From the NCBI RefSeq assembly GCF_900890705.1, contig NZ_CAAHFH010000002.1:496001-560000 (forward strand): DNA of 64,000 nucleotides, read 5' to 3'. The stretch is from Pontiella sulfatireligans. GTDB lineage: Bacteria > Verrucomicrobiota > Kiritimatiellia > Kiritimatiellales > Pontiellaceae. A model generated the notes under the pieces. It searched no databases, had not been told where the DNA came from, and was given only the letters and a program-made list of their open reading frames with translations. This document shows positions 27,674 to 36,699 of this stretch, piece after piece (within the stretch, counting starts at the first letter, position 1; each line of letters starts with the position of its first letter). The translations under genes were made by a program, and so were the position numbers.

Positions 27674-28573
27674 TTATTTCTTCGGATGGCCAAGGTAGAC
27701 AAGATAGGCAGTGGGATATTCCGGCGAATCGAGAATATCACTATATTTCTCATTGAAAAAAGCGTTGACCTCTTTCCAATCATTTTTCAGCCCTGATTTG
27801 GAAGCGAAATAGTCAAGAAAGACAAATGCCGTCGTTGTTGCCATGGTTCCATTCGGTGTCACGCAAATATCCAACCCTCTATCGGAGGCATATTCCTGAA
27901 GATCTTCAATCCTCGGAAGGGTACATTCCAAATGCTCCTTGGCCCACTCCACGCCCGTTAGTTTAATAATAAACTTAAGCCTTGCACTGTCCTGAGTTCC
28001 TTCTGCATGGAAGGGATTCAGAAGAATAACGCCACTTCTAGATTTGGAAAGTAGCTGATCCAGAAAAAGGTATCGCTCATTCATTGGTATGTGTTCAAGT
28101 ACATGGCAGGAAATGACATGGTCAAATGAGTGGTCAGTAAATGGAAGATTTTCTCCCGAAATACCATTGAAGTTCGGATCAGCAAGACAATAGGAAGCAT
28201 TTTCTGGCAGAAAGGCGGCCAACCCACCTTCACCACCACCAACATCCAAAACAGAAACCTTGTCGGAACTACTTCGTTCCATGATTTCCGAAGCCAGTGT
28301 TTTAAAACGAAAGTATTGATTGTGAGACATCAGCTTCGGGTCGGGCAATGCTCTCCTATAAATAGCCTTATACTTTTCCACCTGTTTTTGATCAGCACCT
28401 AGATACTCTGCAGTTTTCAGTTCTGCATACGCAAGATAAGGTCGCCGTCGTCTTGATGCAGAGAAGGCATGATCAAGATGATTTTTTGCATCGAGATTGT
28501 CTTTGCCGATCTTATTCAAGAATTGTTTTGTCCTGAACGTGTCATAAAGTTGAATTATTGATGCCCTGATCAT
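27674..28573 (-). CDS. SAM-dependent methyltransferase, class I
   Basis: The product is 299 residues. Motif I is VSVLDVGGGEGGLAAFL. The substrate-side stretch reads LPFTDHSFDHVISCHVLEHIPMNERYLFLDQLL, as in Methyltransf_11. The N-terminal 100 residues are helical and basic. It probably methylates a sugar or glycan end in this locus; this is inferred from context only. There is a 97-nt gap to the upstream sulfotransferase gene, the largest break in the operon, where an internal promoter could lie. Confidence 0.88.
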   Translation of the reverse strand: MIRASIIQLYDTFRTKQFLNKIGKDNLDAKNHLDHAFSASRRRRPYLAYAELKTAEYLGADQKQVEKYKAIYRRALPDPKLMSHNQYFRFKTLASEIMERSSSDKVSVLDVGGGEGGLAAFLPENASYCLADPNFNGISGENLPFTDHSFDHVISCHVLEHIPMNERYLFLDQLLSKSRSGVILLNPFHAEGTQDSARLKFIIKLTGVEWAKEHLECTLPRIEDLQEYASDRGLDICVTPNGTMATTTAFVFLDYFASKSGLKNDWKEVNAFFNEKYSDILDSPEYPTAYLVYLGHPKK

Positions 28574-28670
28574 ATTACTTATCTCCTTCTCCTGCGTAAG
28601 CCATAGAAAAATGAATGGTTTGGACTTTGTTTACTCGACAATAACGAAGGCAAAATCACGGTAATTAGAT

Positions 28671-29555
28671 TCAATGATTATCCTCTGAGAGAGGAAATCC
28701 GTAATGCTTTAATGTGTCTCCAGCTATTTGCTCAAAGATTTTTATGTCGAGTGGTTTTAGGTCTTTTTTGTACCTCCCGATACGATCCTGCTGTGGCGGG
28801 AAACGGGTTTTCTCTTTCCACTCCATAAGTTGTTCCGGTTCGAGGTTATTCTTCCCATTCAACTCATGGTATTCAAGCATCCGGCTATCATAGCCCACTC
28901 CTAGAAATCTACAGATTTCTTTCAGCTTTATGGTGGGAGACATTATTAAATCATGAAAACTAATTTCCAGTTTCGTGATGCTGTCAAGAGGATCAAGACA
29001 ACTTCGTACTAGGGATACATTTTTCCCCCACTCCAAAGCGATTTTTGCTACGTCTTGTGGCAATTGTGGGGCAAAACGACTCTTCAAATTTCGGAGATTC
29101 AGTTCCTGATACGAGCAGGCAATATCACGTCCATCTCGGATAATATGAATGAACTGGGCTTGGGGATAGATTTCTCTAATCGTGTTAATATAGTTGATAT
29201 AAAAGTTATTCTTATCCCCCCACCGAACGAATTTTTTATTAAGAATACACTGCCCATAACAATAATACACCTCTGCCACTAGCTCGCCGTAGGTGCGGGG
29301 GCGACTATTTATGAGATGTGATTTAAGCACCTCATAAGTGATCCCCCAAGTATCGAATTTTTTAGAGGTATACACCTTTTTCGCATATTCAACTCTAACA
29401 GCTTTGAGGGTCGGATCTTTGCCTTCAAACTCCTCGGCTAACCACAAGGCAAATCCGCACTCAGGAGTCACCAAAAGATCCGGATGACTTGCTAGCATTA
29501 ACCTCAGCAATGTAGTGCCGGACCGGGGATTTCCAATTATAAAAAAAGGAGTCAT
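28671..29555 (-). CDS. Sulfotransferase (PAPS-dependent)
   Basis: The product is 294 residues of the Sulfotransfer_3 type. The 5'-phosphosulfate loop is FFIIGNPRSGTTLLRLML at the N-terminus. The 3'-phosphate binding region is FIHIIRDGRDIACSYQ. LEISFHDLIMSP and FLGVGYD follow as in the family. It moves sulfate from PAPS to a hydroxyl, here most likely on the polysaccharide. It overlaps the DegT gene by ATGA (29552-29555), so the sugar-modifying steps are co-expressed. No PAPS synthesis gene is in the window. Confidence 0.92.
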   Translation of the reverse strand: MTPFFIIGNPRSGTTLLRLMLASHPDLLVTPECGFALWLAEEFEGKDPTLKAVRVEYAKKVYTSKKFDTWGITYEVLKSHLINSRPRTYGELVAEVYYCYGQCILNKKFVRWGDKNNFYINYINTIREIYPQAQFIHIIRDGRDIACSYQELNLRNLKSRFAPQLPQDVAKIALEWGKNVSLVRSCLDPLDSITKLEISFHDLIMSPTIKLKEICRFLGVGYDSRMLEYHELNGKNNLEPEQLMEWKEKTRFPPQQDRIGRYKKDLKPLDIKIFEQIAGDTLKHYGFPLSEDNH

Positions 29556-30655
29556 AGCAGCTCTAAGACATTACCAATCATTTCAAGAGTGGCAGAGGTT
29601 CCCGTTGGGAGAACAAGGATACGTTCCGAGACTTCCTCGGTAACAGGAAGCATTATTCCAGAATTAGGTTGGAGCGATCTATAGGGCTCCATCCGGTGGC
29701 AACCGGGCCAGAAGTAACGGCGGGCGCGAATTTTCTGGTCGTGCAGTTTTTCCATCAACTCATCGCGGGAGAGATGATACTCATCACCGACCTCAACGAC
29801 AATGTATTGCCAGTTGCATTGTTCGGCGTCATTAAACTCAATGAGTGAAAGGCCGGGGATACAGGAAAGGCCTTTCGTGTAGGCTATATAGTTCCGCTTG
29901 TTGATTTTTAAGAAACCGTCCAGATCCTCTAGGTTGGTCAGCCCCATGGCAGCACAGATTTCAGTCATTTTCCCATTTGTGCCAATATAGATAACATTGT
30001 CCATGCCTTGGAATCCGAAGTTTTGCATCAGGCGTATCTTTTCGGCCAACTCATCGTTGTTGGTTGTAATGGCGCCACCTTCGAACGTATTAAAAAATTT
30101 GGTGGCGTGGAAGCTGAAGACTTCGCATTCGCCAAAGTTGCCGATCTTTTTCCCATTATGAGAACACCCGAATGCATGCGCGGCATCGAAAAGCAGCTTA
30201 ATGCCATGTTTGTCGGCAATAGCCTGCAGAGCCTCGACATCGCACGGACGGCTGTAGAGATGGACGCCCATAATAGCAGAAGTCTGCGGGGTAATATGTT
30301 TTTCAATTTCCCGCGGATCGATGCAGTAGGACTGGCGATCGATATCACAAAACACAGGCGTTATCCCCTGCCATTGCAAAGCATGGGCAGTGGCGACAAA
30401 GGTGAACGAAGGGATTATAGCTTCCCCTTTAAGATCGAGGGCGCGAATGGCGATTTCCAGCGCAACGGTTCCGTTGCACATGGAAATACAGTGCTTCACG
30501 CCCAGATAGTCAGCCAGCTTTTGTTCGAATTCCTGAACCAATTCACCCCGGTTCGTCAGCCAATGGCGGTCAAAAATCTCATCCACATACCGATGAAACC
30601 TTTCCCGGTTGCCGATATTCGGGGCTCCAACATGCAATGTTTTATCTAAGTCCAT
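29552..30655 (-). CDS. DegT/DnrJ/EryC1/StrS aminotransferase
   Basis: The product is 367 residues from MDLDKTLHVGAPNIG, with GAGGGGAG upstream encoded by the last codons of the YfhO-like gene. It is a PLP enzyme: CNGTVALEIAIRAL, PSFTFVATAHALQW, LLFDAAHAFGCSHNGKKIG and the Schiff-base lysine in SFHATKFFNTFEGGAI. It converts a 4-keto-6-deoxy nucleotide sugar to the amino sugar. The only 4-keto-6-deoxy donor made by a gene in the window is the GDP-sugar from gmd, so GDP-perosamine-like synthesis is possible; dTDP substrates cannot be excluded. Confidence 0.92.
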   Translation of the reverse strand: MDLDKTLHVGAPNIGNRERFHRYVDEIFDRHWLTNRGELVQEFEQKLADYLGVKHCISMCNGTVALEIAIRALDLKGEAIIPSFTFVATAHALQWQGITPVFCDIDRQSYCIDPREIEKHITPQTSAIMGVHLYSRPCDVEALQAIADKHGIKLLFDAAHAFGCSHNGKKIGNFGECEVFSFHATKFFNTFEGGAITTNNDELAEKIRLMQNFGFQGMDNVIYIGTNGKMTEICAAMGLTNLEDLDGFLKINKRNYIAYTKGLSCIPGLSLIEFNDAEQCNWQYIVVEVGDEYHLSRDELMEKLHDQKIRARRYFWPGCHRMEPYRSLQPNSGIMLPVTEEVSERILVLPTGTSATLEMIGNVLELL

Positions 30656-30656
30656 T

Positions 30657-33062
30657 TTAACGCTCCCCTCTTTTCCGGAGACAAAATACCGAAACCACGA
30701 TAGCTGATAAGAGCACCGTGACAAAAATTGAAAGTCGTTGCACTCCGCTGATGCATTTAAATTCGATGGTGTGTGTCCCGGAGGGAACAGCAACGCCCAT
30801 GCAGAGGTAGTCCACCCTCAAAAGCTCTGCCTCTTTCCCATCAACAAAAACCTTCCAACTCGGCTCATAACGTTGAGAAAAGCGAAGCACCGAAGGTTGA
30901 TCAGCTTGAACCTCTATCGTCGCCGTTCTTCCAGCCCTCTTAGCTGCCAAGGGTTGGAATTCTCCTAAACCGCTTTGTGGCGCAACGCCGGATTCCGGTA
31001 TAAGAAAAATGGAGGTCTGCGGATCATGCTCTAGCGAAACCAGTCTATCGCAATGTTCCTCAAGAGGAATGCTTTCCCAGTTTTTAAAAAGCGCAAAACG
31101 AGGAATGCTTCCACTGAATTCAAGCAAAACATCCGGACGCATGCCCTGGGCGGTTGGCACTTTATAGTTCAGAACAGGTTTGAACTGCTTCCCCAGTTCC
31201 GGATTTTTCTTGAGCTGTTCTAGAACCTGGGAGGGAGCTGCCACATGTTTGACGGCCGAAAGCTGCCACAAACGAACCTGGTTGCGCCCCACCTTACCCA
31301 AGTATTCCTTATACTCGACCGGCATCCGCGGCATCTGCCAAATATTGAAAAACCGCAATCGATGATAGGGTCCATCCGAAGCCAACCACTGGTTGTATAT
31401 GCCACTCTGATCGACAAAGAACGTACGTTCAACACCCTGATGTTCTTTGAGATAATCACTCACCGCATTTCCCTTTTTAAGGGAAGAAATATCGGTCGAC
31501 TTAAAATAGTGAGACGTCAGAACAAGACTGTCCGCCGCTAGCACCAAGACAAACGTAGTCAGAATCCACTTGGCCTGCCCTATTCCTTTCCAGAGCATAA
31601 AGACCAGCCCCGCGCAGACTACAGACAGGAGAGCGGCGTGAAACCACGCGTTCGCCATGTTTTCAATCATCAGATCCGAAAAACGCTCAAACCCCATTTG
31701 GGAAAACTCGGCCTTGCGCGCATTCGGGAAGGCCAGCACCTTCAGACCTGCAAACAGCGCAAGCCCGCCAACCGCAGCGCTAGCAATCCATAACACCTTG
31801 GTCCCTTTGCCGGCCTTGCCATCGATCAGAAGCCGATCAAGGCCATAGGCCGCCACAATAGCCAGACAAATCTGAAAGTTGTCGAACAGCTTGATAGGCG
31901 CCCGGATGTTGCCCACCATCGGCAACTGGAAAAAAAGTTTGTACAACAAACTGTATTTTCCGAAGGCCAGCAGGAAGCCAAGCACGCCTGCAATGCTCCA
32001 AAATAAAATGGCCTTCCCCTCCTCGTTCTTACGATTCCCTAGCGCACAGACAAAACCAAATGCACCAAGAAGGAATGGAATAATGCCAAAATAGACGCTT
32101 GTGAGCTTAAAGTTGCGGAATCCCTTCTTGGTGCCTTCCCACTCAGCGGACTGCCCCAGCTTGCCCCAATAAGGACCCTGCGGATTATTGCTGCTCCAGC
32201 CACTCCAGCCAGATGCAATTAGATCCGGCCACTCGCCCGGCACCATGCTCCACTGGGTAATGTAGTTCCACTTTTCATTTTTTTCTCCCTGTGCATTACT
32301 TTCCTGAACGGCAGCCGCCCCGGCTATATTTCGCTTATATGAGCTAATTACCGTACTCCCTGAAAGCAACAGAGACACCAAGGCAACAGGAACAAGTACA
32401 GAGACCCAGCGCAGAGCACTCTTCTTTCCATGCATTTGAATTAGACGAAAGATGGCATACGGCCCCACAAACAGCCCTGCAAGCAAGGCCACATCCTGCT
32501 GCTCGATCATCATTATGCCAACGACTACGGCAAGAAGGAGAGAAAAGCCTACAGCCCTTCTGTTTGAGTTTGCGCGAACCGCTTTTTCAATCAAGCACAG
32601 GCCCAGCACAGAAAAAGCCAGCACCTCCATCTTGTAGGCGTGGCCGCTTGGCGCCAACATGATGGAATTAACCCAAAAAGAAACCAGAGCGCCAAAAATC
32701 GATGCCAACCAACTACGGTTCCACAAACGTAGAAACCAAACCAACGAAATTGACCCGAGCACAAGCACCAAGCCATAAAACGTATTGGCAAAAAACTCGA
32801 GCGGCATAAATGACAGCAACAGATTGAAAAACCGGGGACTGGGAACACCACTTCCTCCGAGAACAGGCCCCGCAGAAAATCCGCCGAGGAGGCCACTAGG
32901 CAAACCGTTTTTCATGGAAGCCAACCGGCCAATGTTCAGATCCGAGGCGGAAAAGACCATGTCTGCGCCCCAGGTGCAACGGAAAGTGATGGCTGCGAGG
33001 ACAACAAAAAACAGAACACATAGCAGGAATTTGGTTTTATCGCTTTTCATCTCATTTTCCAT
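30657..33062 (-). CDS. YfhO-like polytopic membrane protein
   Basis: The product is 801 residues with about 12 hydrophobic helices in the first 500 residues and one at the end. A large extracytoplasmic part lies between and ends in WKVFVDGKEAELLRVDYLCMGVAVPSGTHTIEF, the beta-sandwich tail typical of the YfhO family (PF09586), a GT-C-like fold that in Firmicutes glycosylates lipoteichoic acid. Here it may transfer a sugar from a polyprenyl carrier outside the membrane. I chose ATG 33062, 2 nt after the upstream stop; ATG 33050 is possible. Confidence 0.85.
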   Translation of the reverse strand: MENEMKSDKTKFLLCVLFFVVLAAITFRCTWGADMVFSASDLNIGRLASMKNGLPSGLLGGFSAGPVLGGSGVPSPRFFNLLLSFMPLEFFANTFYGLVLVLGSISLVWFLRLWNRSWLASIFGALVSFWVNSIMLAPSGHAYKMEVLAFSVLGLCLIEKAVRANSNRRAVGFSLLLAVVVGIMMIEQQDVALLAGLFVGPYAIFRLIQMHGKKSALRWVSVLVPVALVSLLLSGSTVISSYKRNIAGAAAVQESNAQGEKNEKWNYITQWSMVPGEWPDLIASGWSGWSSNNPQGPYWGKLGQSAEWEGTKKGFRNFKLTSVYFGIIPFLLGAFGFVCALGNRKNEEGKAILFWSIAGVLGFLLAFGKYSLLYKLFFQLPMVGNIRAPIKLFDNFQICLAIVAAYGLDRLLIDGKAGKGTKVLWIASAAVGGLALFAGLKVLAFPNARKAEFSQMGFERFSDLMIENMANAWFHAALLSVVCAGLVFMLWKGIGQAKWILTTFVLVLAADSLVLTSHYFKSTDISSLKKGNAVSDYLKEHQGVERTFFVDQSGIYNQWLASDGPYHRLRFFNIWQMPRMPVEYKEYLGKVGRNQVRLWQLSAVKHVAAPSQVLEQLKKNPELGKQFKPVLNYKVPTAQGMRPDVLLEFSGSIPRFALFKNWESIPLEEHCDRLVSLEHDPQTSIFLIPESGVAPQSGLGEFQPLAAKRAGRTATIEVQADQPSVLRFSQRYEPSWKVFVDGKEAELLRVDYLCMGVAVPSGTHTIEFKCISGVQRLSIFVTVLLSAIVVSVFCLRKRGER

Positions 33063-33064
33063 TC

Positions 33065-33775
33065 TTAGCACGAGAGCGCCTTTTTCACCCGCCACACCGA
33101 GGCAAGCATTTGCAATGACATCAGCATGAAGTTAATTGGGTTTCCCGGCACGTGGTGCCATTCAATGGGAAACTCACGGATACCATAGTCCAACCGCTTG
33201 ACGCGGCACAACAAATCAATATCGAACGCCCAGCCCGGTTCGGTCAACTCCGGCAATACTTTTTCAAGCACATCGCGGCGGAACAGCTTGGCGCCGCATT
33301 GGCTGTCATGCACATTCAAGCCAAACATTCCGTGAACGAACACCTTGTTCAGGATGCGCGAGGCCAGCCGGCGCATCCACGATTGCTTCGGGCTGACCAC
33401 TGCGCCTTCGATCCATCGAGAACCGATAATGCATCCGGAATCGCCAATGTTTTCTGAGAGCTTAAAAAACATTTCCGGAGGTGTTGATCCGTCGGCATCA
33501 ACAAACCCCACGAGATCGCCCTTTGCCTGCCGCATGCCGAGCTCCACCGCCCCGCCTTTTCCGATCCGGGCGGTTTCCACAACAACACAGATTTGCGGAT
33601 AAATTTCGTCAGCCTTGCGCACAATTCCTTCGGTATCGTCGGAACAGTGGTTCACAACCACGATCAGCTCCATATCGTCGCCAAACTTGCCGGCAAAGAA
33701 TCCGGCATAATCTTCGAGCGTCACCGGAAGGCGAAGTTCTTCATTGTAGGCGGGAATGATGATGGAAAGCTTCAT
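33065..33775 (-). CDS. GT2 polyprenyl-phosphate glucosyltransferase-like
   Basis: The product is 236 residues with no membrane helices. Motifs are LSIIIPAYNEELRLPVTLEDY, LIVVVNHCSDDTEGIV, GKGGAVELGMRQAKGDLVGFVDADGSTPPE (the DxD) and HDSQCGAKLFRRDVL. This is the ALG5-like/dolichyl-phosphate glucosyltransferase branch. It is encoded directly before the YfhO-like gene, so it could charge the lipid carrier that YfhO uses. That pairing is inference from order and family. It overlaps the GT4 gene by ATGA. Confidence 0.9.
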   Translation of the reverse strand: MKLSIIIPAYNEELRLPVTLEDYAGFFAGKFGDDMELIVVVNHCSDDTEGIVRKADEIYPQICVVVETARIGKGGAVELGMRQAKGDLVGFVDADGSTPPEMFFKLSENIGDSGCIIGSRWIEGAVVSPKQSWMRRLASRILNKVFVHGMFGLNVHDSQCGAKLFRRDVLEKVLPELTEPGWAFDIDLLCRVKRLDYGIREFPIEWHHVPGNPINFMLMSLQMLASVWRVKKALSC

Positions 33776-34875
33776 TCGGCGTCAATGATCTCTTGGAGGT
33801 AGGCGAGGATTTCGCGGGTATTGCGCTCCCAGCTGAAGCTGCCGCCCCATTCATAGCCTTTGGCGACAAGACGAGCTCGGAGATCGTCGTCGGTCAGCAT
33901 TTGCCGGACCTTGGCGGCGCCGTCTTCGATGTCGCAATGCGTGTAAAGCAAGCCGTTTTCGTTGTCGCGGCAGCTGTCGCGCAAGCCGGTGGTATCGTTG
34001 GCAACGACGGGGCAGCCGCTGCAGTTGGCCTCGATGACGCTCAATCCCCACCCTTCTTTGTAGCTCGATTGCAGATGGACGGCGGCGCGTTGCAGCAGGT
34101 CGATTTTGTCTTCCTCGCTGATGAAGCCGGTGAGCGTGACCTTGTCCTGCATGCCTTTTTCGGCAATGAATGCTTCAAGCTGCGGCCGGAACGGCCCTTC
34201 GCCGACAATCACAAGTTTGAGCTCGGGGAAGTCGGCTGCTAGTTTTTCCAGAATTTCGACGGCATCGGTCGGCCCCTTGTATTTTTGAAGGCGGCTGATC
34301 CAGAGAATGAAGGGTTCGCGCTCGACCGTGCCGGGAACGTAGGCCTTGAGGTCGCCGCCGCAATAGATCAGGCGGTTGCGGTCATCTTTAGCGCCGAAGG
34401 CTTTCAGGTCATTCTGAGTGCAGGTGCTGTAGACGGAGAACCAGCAGTTTTTGTAGAACCAGCCGATGGTCTGTTCGAAGAACCAAACTACGAAGGCAAC
34501 AGGAAAGCTGGCCTCTTTAAAGATGGAGTTGCGCCACAGATGCGCCATTTGGATCATCAATGGGCCTTTATAGACGAGGGGCGAATAAAAAGGCAGTTTG
34601 TTGAGTTCTTCAACCACGATGTCGGGCTGGTGCTTCTTAACCCAGCGTCGCAAACCCAGCGTACAGCGAGGCGCAAAGGTGAGGTCGTTGCCGAGACGGT
34701 GGACTTCGATGCCATCCACGTTTTCGGTCTTTTTGCAGCCAGGGAAGGCGCAGGAATAGAGAATGACTTCGTGCCCCTGCTGCGTAAGGGGGGCATAGAT
34801 TTGGTGGAGCCGCATTTCTGCACCGCCCGCCCGCGGATGCAGTACATCACGCCAATTGAGTATTAAAATTTTCAA
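33772..34875 (-). CDS. Glycosyltransferase, GT4 family
   Basis: The product is 367 residues. The N-terminus is ILILNWRDVLHPRAGGAEMRLHQI, the glycine-rich acceptor loop. The donor domain has FILWISRLQKYKGPTDAVEIL, LKLVIVGEGPFRPQLEAFI, VTLTGFISEEDKIDLLQRAAVHLQSSYKEGWGLSVIEANCSGCPVVA, with the E-x7-E residues present. The start is TTG at 34875, one base after the gmd stop, with GGAA upstream. Donor unknown; a GDP-sugar made through Gmd is a reasonable guess. Confidence 0.92.
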   Translation of the reverse strand: MKILILNWRDVLHPRAGGAEMRLHQIYAPLTQQGHEVILYSCAFPGCKKTENVDGIEVHRLGNDLTFAPRCTLGLRRWVKKHQPDIVVEELNKLPFYSPLVYKGPLMIQMAHLWRNSIFKEASFPVAFVVWFFEQTIGWFYKNCWFSVYSTCTQNDLKAFGAKDDRNRLIYCGGDLKAYVPGTVEREPFILWISRLQKYKGPTDAVEILEKLAADFPELKLVIVGEGPFRPQLEAFIAEKGMQDKVTLTGFISEEDKIDLLQRAAVHLQSSYKEGWGLSVIEANCSGCPVVANDTTGLRDSCRDNENGLLYTHCDIEDGAAKVRQMLTDDDLRARLVAKGYEWGGSFSWERNTREILAYLQEIIDAE

Positions 34876-34876
34876 A

Positions 34877-35920
34877 TCAGTTCCTATCCGACTTCCGGAC
34901 GGCGGCCAGATCGGCCTCCATCATGATTCCAACGAGTTCATCAAACTTCACTTGTGGCTCCCAGCCCAGCTCATTCCTGGCTTTCGATGCATCGCCGAGG
35001 ACCGCATCCACATCAATCGGCCGGTAATACTTGGGATTGACGGTGATGAGTATTTTTCCCGTTGCGGCATCAACACCCTGTTCATCGGCTCCCTCGCCGG
35101 ACCACTTGATCTTCGTGCCAATGTGGGCGAACGATTTTTCGATCAACTCTCGCACCGAGTGCGATTCCCCTGTAGCGATTACATAATCCACGGCATCTTT
35201 CTGCTGCAGCATCAGCCACATGGCGCGCACATAGTCGGGGGCATAGCCCCAGTCGCGACAGGCATTCATATTGCCGATGGATAGCGACTCCTCCAAACCA
35301 AGAGCTATGCGGGCAACGGTCTGGGTGATTTTTCGCGTCACAAAGTTTTCGCCGCGGCGGGGCGACTCGTGGTTGAACAAAATCCCGTTGCAGGCATACA
35401 TCCCGTAGGTCTGCCGGTAGTTGACGGTCATCCAGTATGCATACAGCTTGGCGACCGCATAAGGCGAATTGGGCTTAAAGCGGGTCTGCTCGGTCAGCGG
35501 CGACTCATCGGCATTTCCAAAGAGTTCCGATGTCGAAGCCTGATAAAACCGTGCAGTAGGACAATAGTCGTGGATGGCTTCGAGCAACCGCAGCGTGCCG
35601 AGTGCATTCACATCGGTTGAATATTCCGGCATATTGAAGGAGATGCCCACGTGCGACTGGGATGCCAAGTGGTACACCTCGTCCGGACGAACGAATTCGA
35701 CAAGCTTGCGCAGGTTTTTTTCATCGCTCATATCGCCGTAATGCAGCACGAATTCGCCGACGGCATCTGTGTTTTTGCCATACAATGGATCAATGCGCTC
35801 GCGGCTGAACGAACTGGTGCGCCGAACAATACCGTGCACTTCGTAGCCTTTTTCAAGCAGCAGCTCCACCAAATAGGAACCGTCCTGCCCGTTCACACCT
35901 GTAATCAATGCCTTTTTCAT
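34877..35920 (-). CDS. gmd: GDP-mannose 4,6-dehydratase
   Basis: The product is 347 residues, full length for Gmd. The Rossmann motif is ALITGVNGQDGSYLVELLLEKGYEVHGIVRRTSSF. The catalytic SDR residues are in the STSELFG stretch and SPYAVAKLYAYW (Y-x3-K). NHESPRRGENFVTRKI is Gmd-specific. It makes GDP-4-keto-6-deoxymannose, the precursor of GDP-fucose, GDP-rhamnose or GDP-perosamine. No fcl or rmd is in the window, and a DegT aminotransferase lies four genes downstream. Confidence 0.97.
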   Translation of the reverse strand: MKKALITGVNGQDGSYLVELLLEKGYEVHGIVRRTSSFSRERIDPLYGKNTDAVGEFVLHYGDMSDEKNLRKLVEFVRPDEVYHLASQSHVGISFNMPEYSTDVNALGTLRLLEAIHDYCPTARFYQASTSELFGNADESPLTEQTRFKPNSPYAVAKLYAYWMTVNYRQTYGMYACNGILFNHESPRRGENFVTRKITQTVARIALGLEESLSIGNMNACRDWGYAPDYVRAMWLMLQQKDAVDYVIATGESHSVRELIEKSFAHIGTKIKWSGEGADEQGVDAATGKILITVNPKYYRPIDVDAVLGDASKARNELGWEPQVKFDELVGIMMEADLAAVRKSDRN

Positions 35921-35942
35921 AAATTCACTCTAAAGCGGCCCG

Positions 35943-36443
35943 CTACCCCTTGAAGACCAGCTTCTTTCTTATTAAATAATTAATCATCATCGACACCATT
36001 AGCATGGTGACATTGGAATAGGTCACTTCCCAGTTATAGACGGTAATAAGCACGCCACCCAGCCATATAAAGAAAAACTGGAACAGCGAAGTCCCGAAGA
36101 ACAACAGGATTTCCACCGGTTTACGATGCCTCCCCGGCTTGAACACAAAAAGCACGTTCAGCGTGTAGACCACAGCATTTGACGCAAGGAAGCAGATCCC
36201 CTTGATAATCCAGTAGTTGCGCGCCAACTCCGCCTCGCTGACCGATTGCACCGCAAAGCCCGCCCACTCAAGAAACCGGGCGGCGGGATCGCTCGAGCGC
36301 AGGCAGGGCAGCGCCAGCCATGCCAGCAGATAGAACACAGCCTGGTCAACCGCCACAGACATGCCACCGCACATGACATATTTAACCAATTGCGCAACAG
36401 GGGAATCCTTCCCCTTTAGAAACGCGCCTATCCTCGATGCCAT
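35943..36443 (-). CDS. GtrA-family membrane protein
   Basis: The product is 166 residues with four hydrophobic helices (LVKYVMCGGMSVAVDQAVFYLLAWL, IKGICFLASNAVVYTLNVLFVF, ILLFFGTSLFQFFFIWLGGVL and VTMLMVSMMINYLIRKKLVF). This is the GtrA fold, thought to flip polyprenyl-phosphate sugars. I chose ATG 36443 with GAGAGGG upstream; the longer frame has no similarity. It is the first gene of the minus-strand polysaccharide operon. An extended loop between helices 1 and 2 (RSSDPAARFLEWAGFAVQ) is longer than usual. Confidence 0.88.
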   Translation of the reverse strand: MASRIGAFLKGKDSPVAQLVKYVMCGGMSVAVDQAVFYLLAWLALPCLRSSDPAARFLEWAGFAVQSVSEAELARNYWIIKGICFLASNAVVYTLNVLFVFKPGRHRKPVEILLFFGTSLFQFFFIWLGGVLITVYNWEVTYSNVTMLMVSMMINYLIRKKLVFKG

Positions 36444-36637
36444 GGAACCCTCTCGTTCAATAATCCGGTGGAAATAAAAAGCAGGCCGATTTACGCAAAG
36501 TCCTCTTACGATTGCGAGAGTTTTTATCGGTTCAGCGCCCCAAAAGGCGGCCCGCCCGCGAAAAGCTGCTTTCGCGCCAACTTTCAAGGCGTGAAAAGAT
36601 GCCCATCAATTGATTGCACCCAAGGCGGGATGCAAAC

Positions 36638-36665
36638 TTGACCTATGGGAGGTTTAATCTATCCT
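36638..36665 (+). promoter_or_regulatory. Candidate sigma-70 promoter of the DUF2723 gene
   Basis: TTGACC (36638-36643) and TATCCT (36660-36665) lie 16 nt apart. They leave a leader of about 28 nt with SD GGAGAGG before the TTG start. The region 36444-36637 between the divergent genes holds no gene that I can see. Confidence 0.45.
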
Positions 36666-36699
36666 ATGTGTTCATTTTTTCTAATTGGAGAGGTCGACT

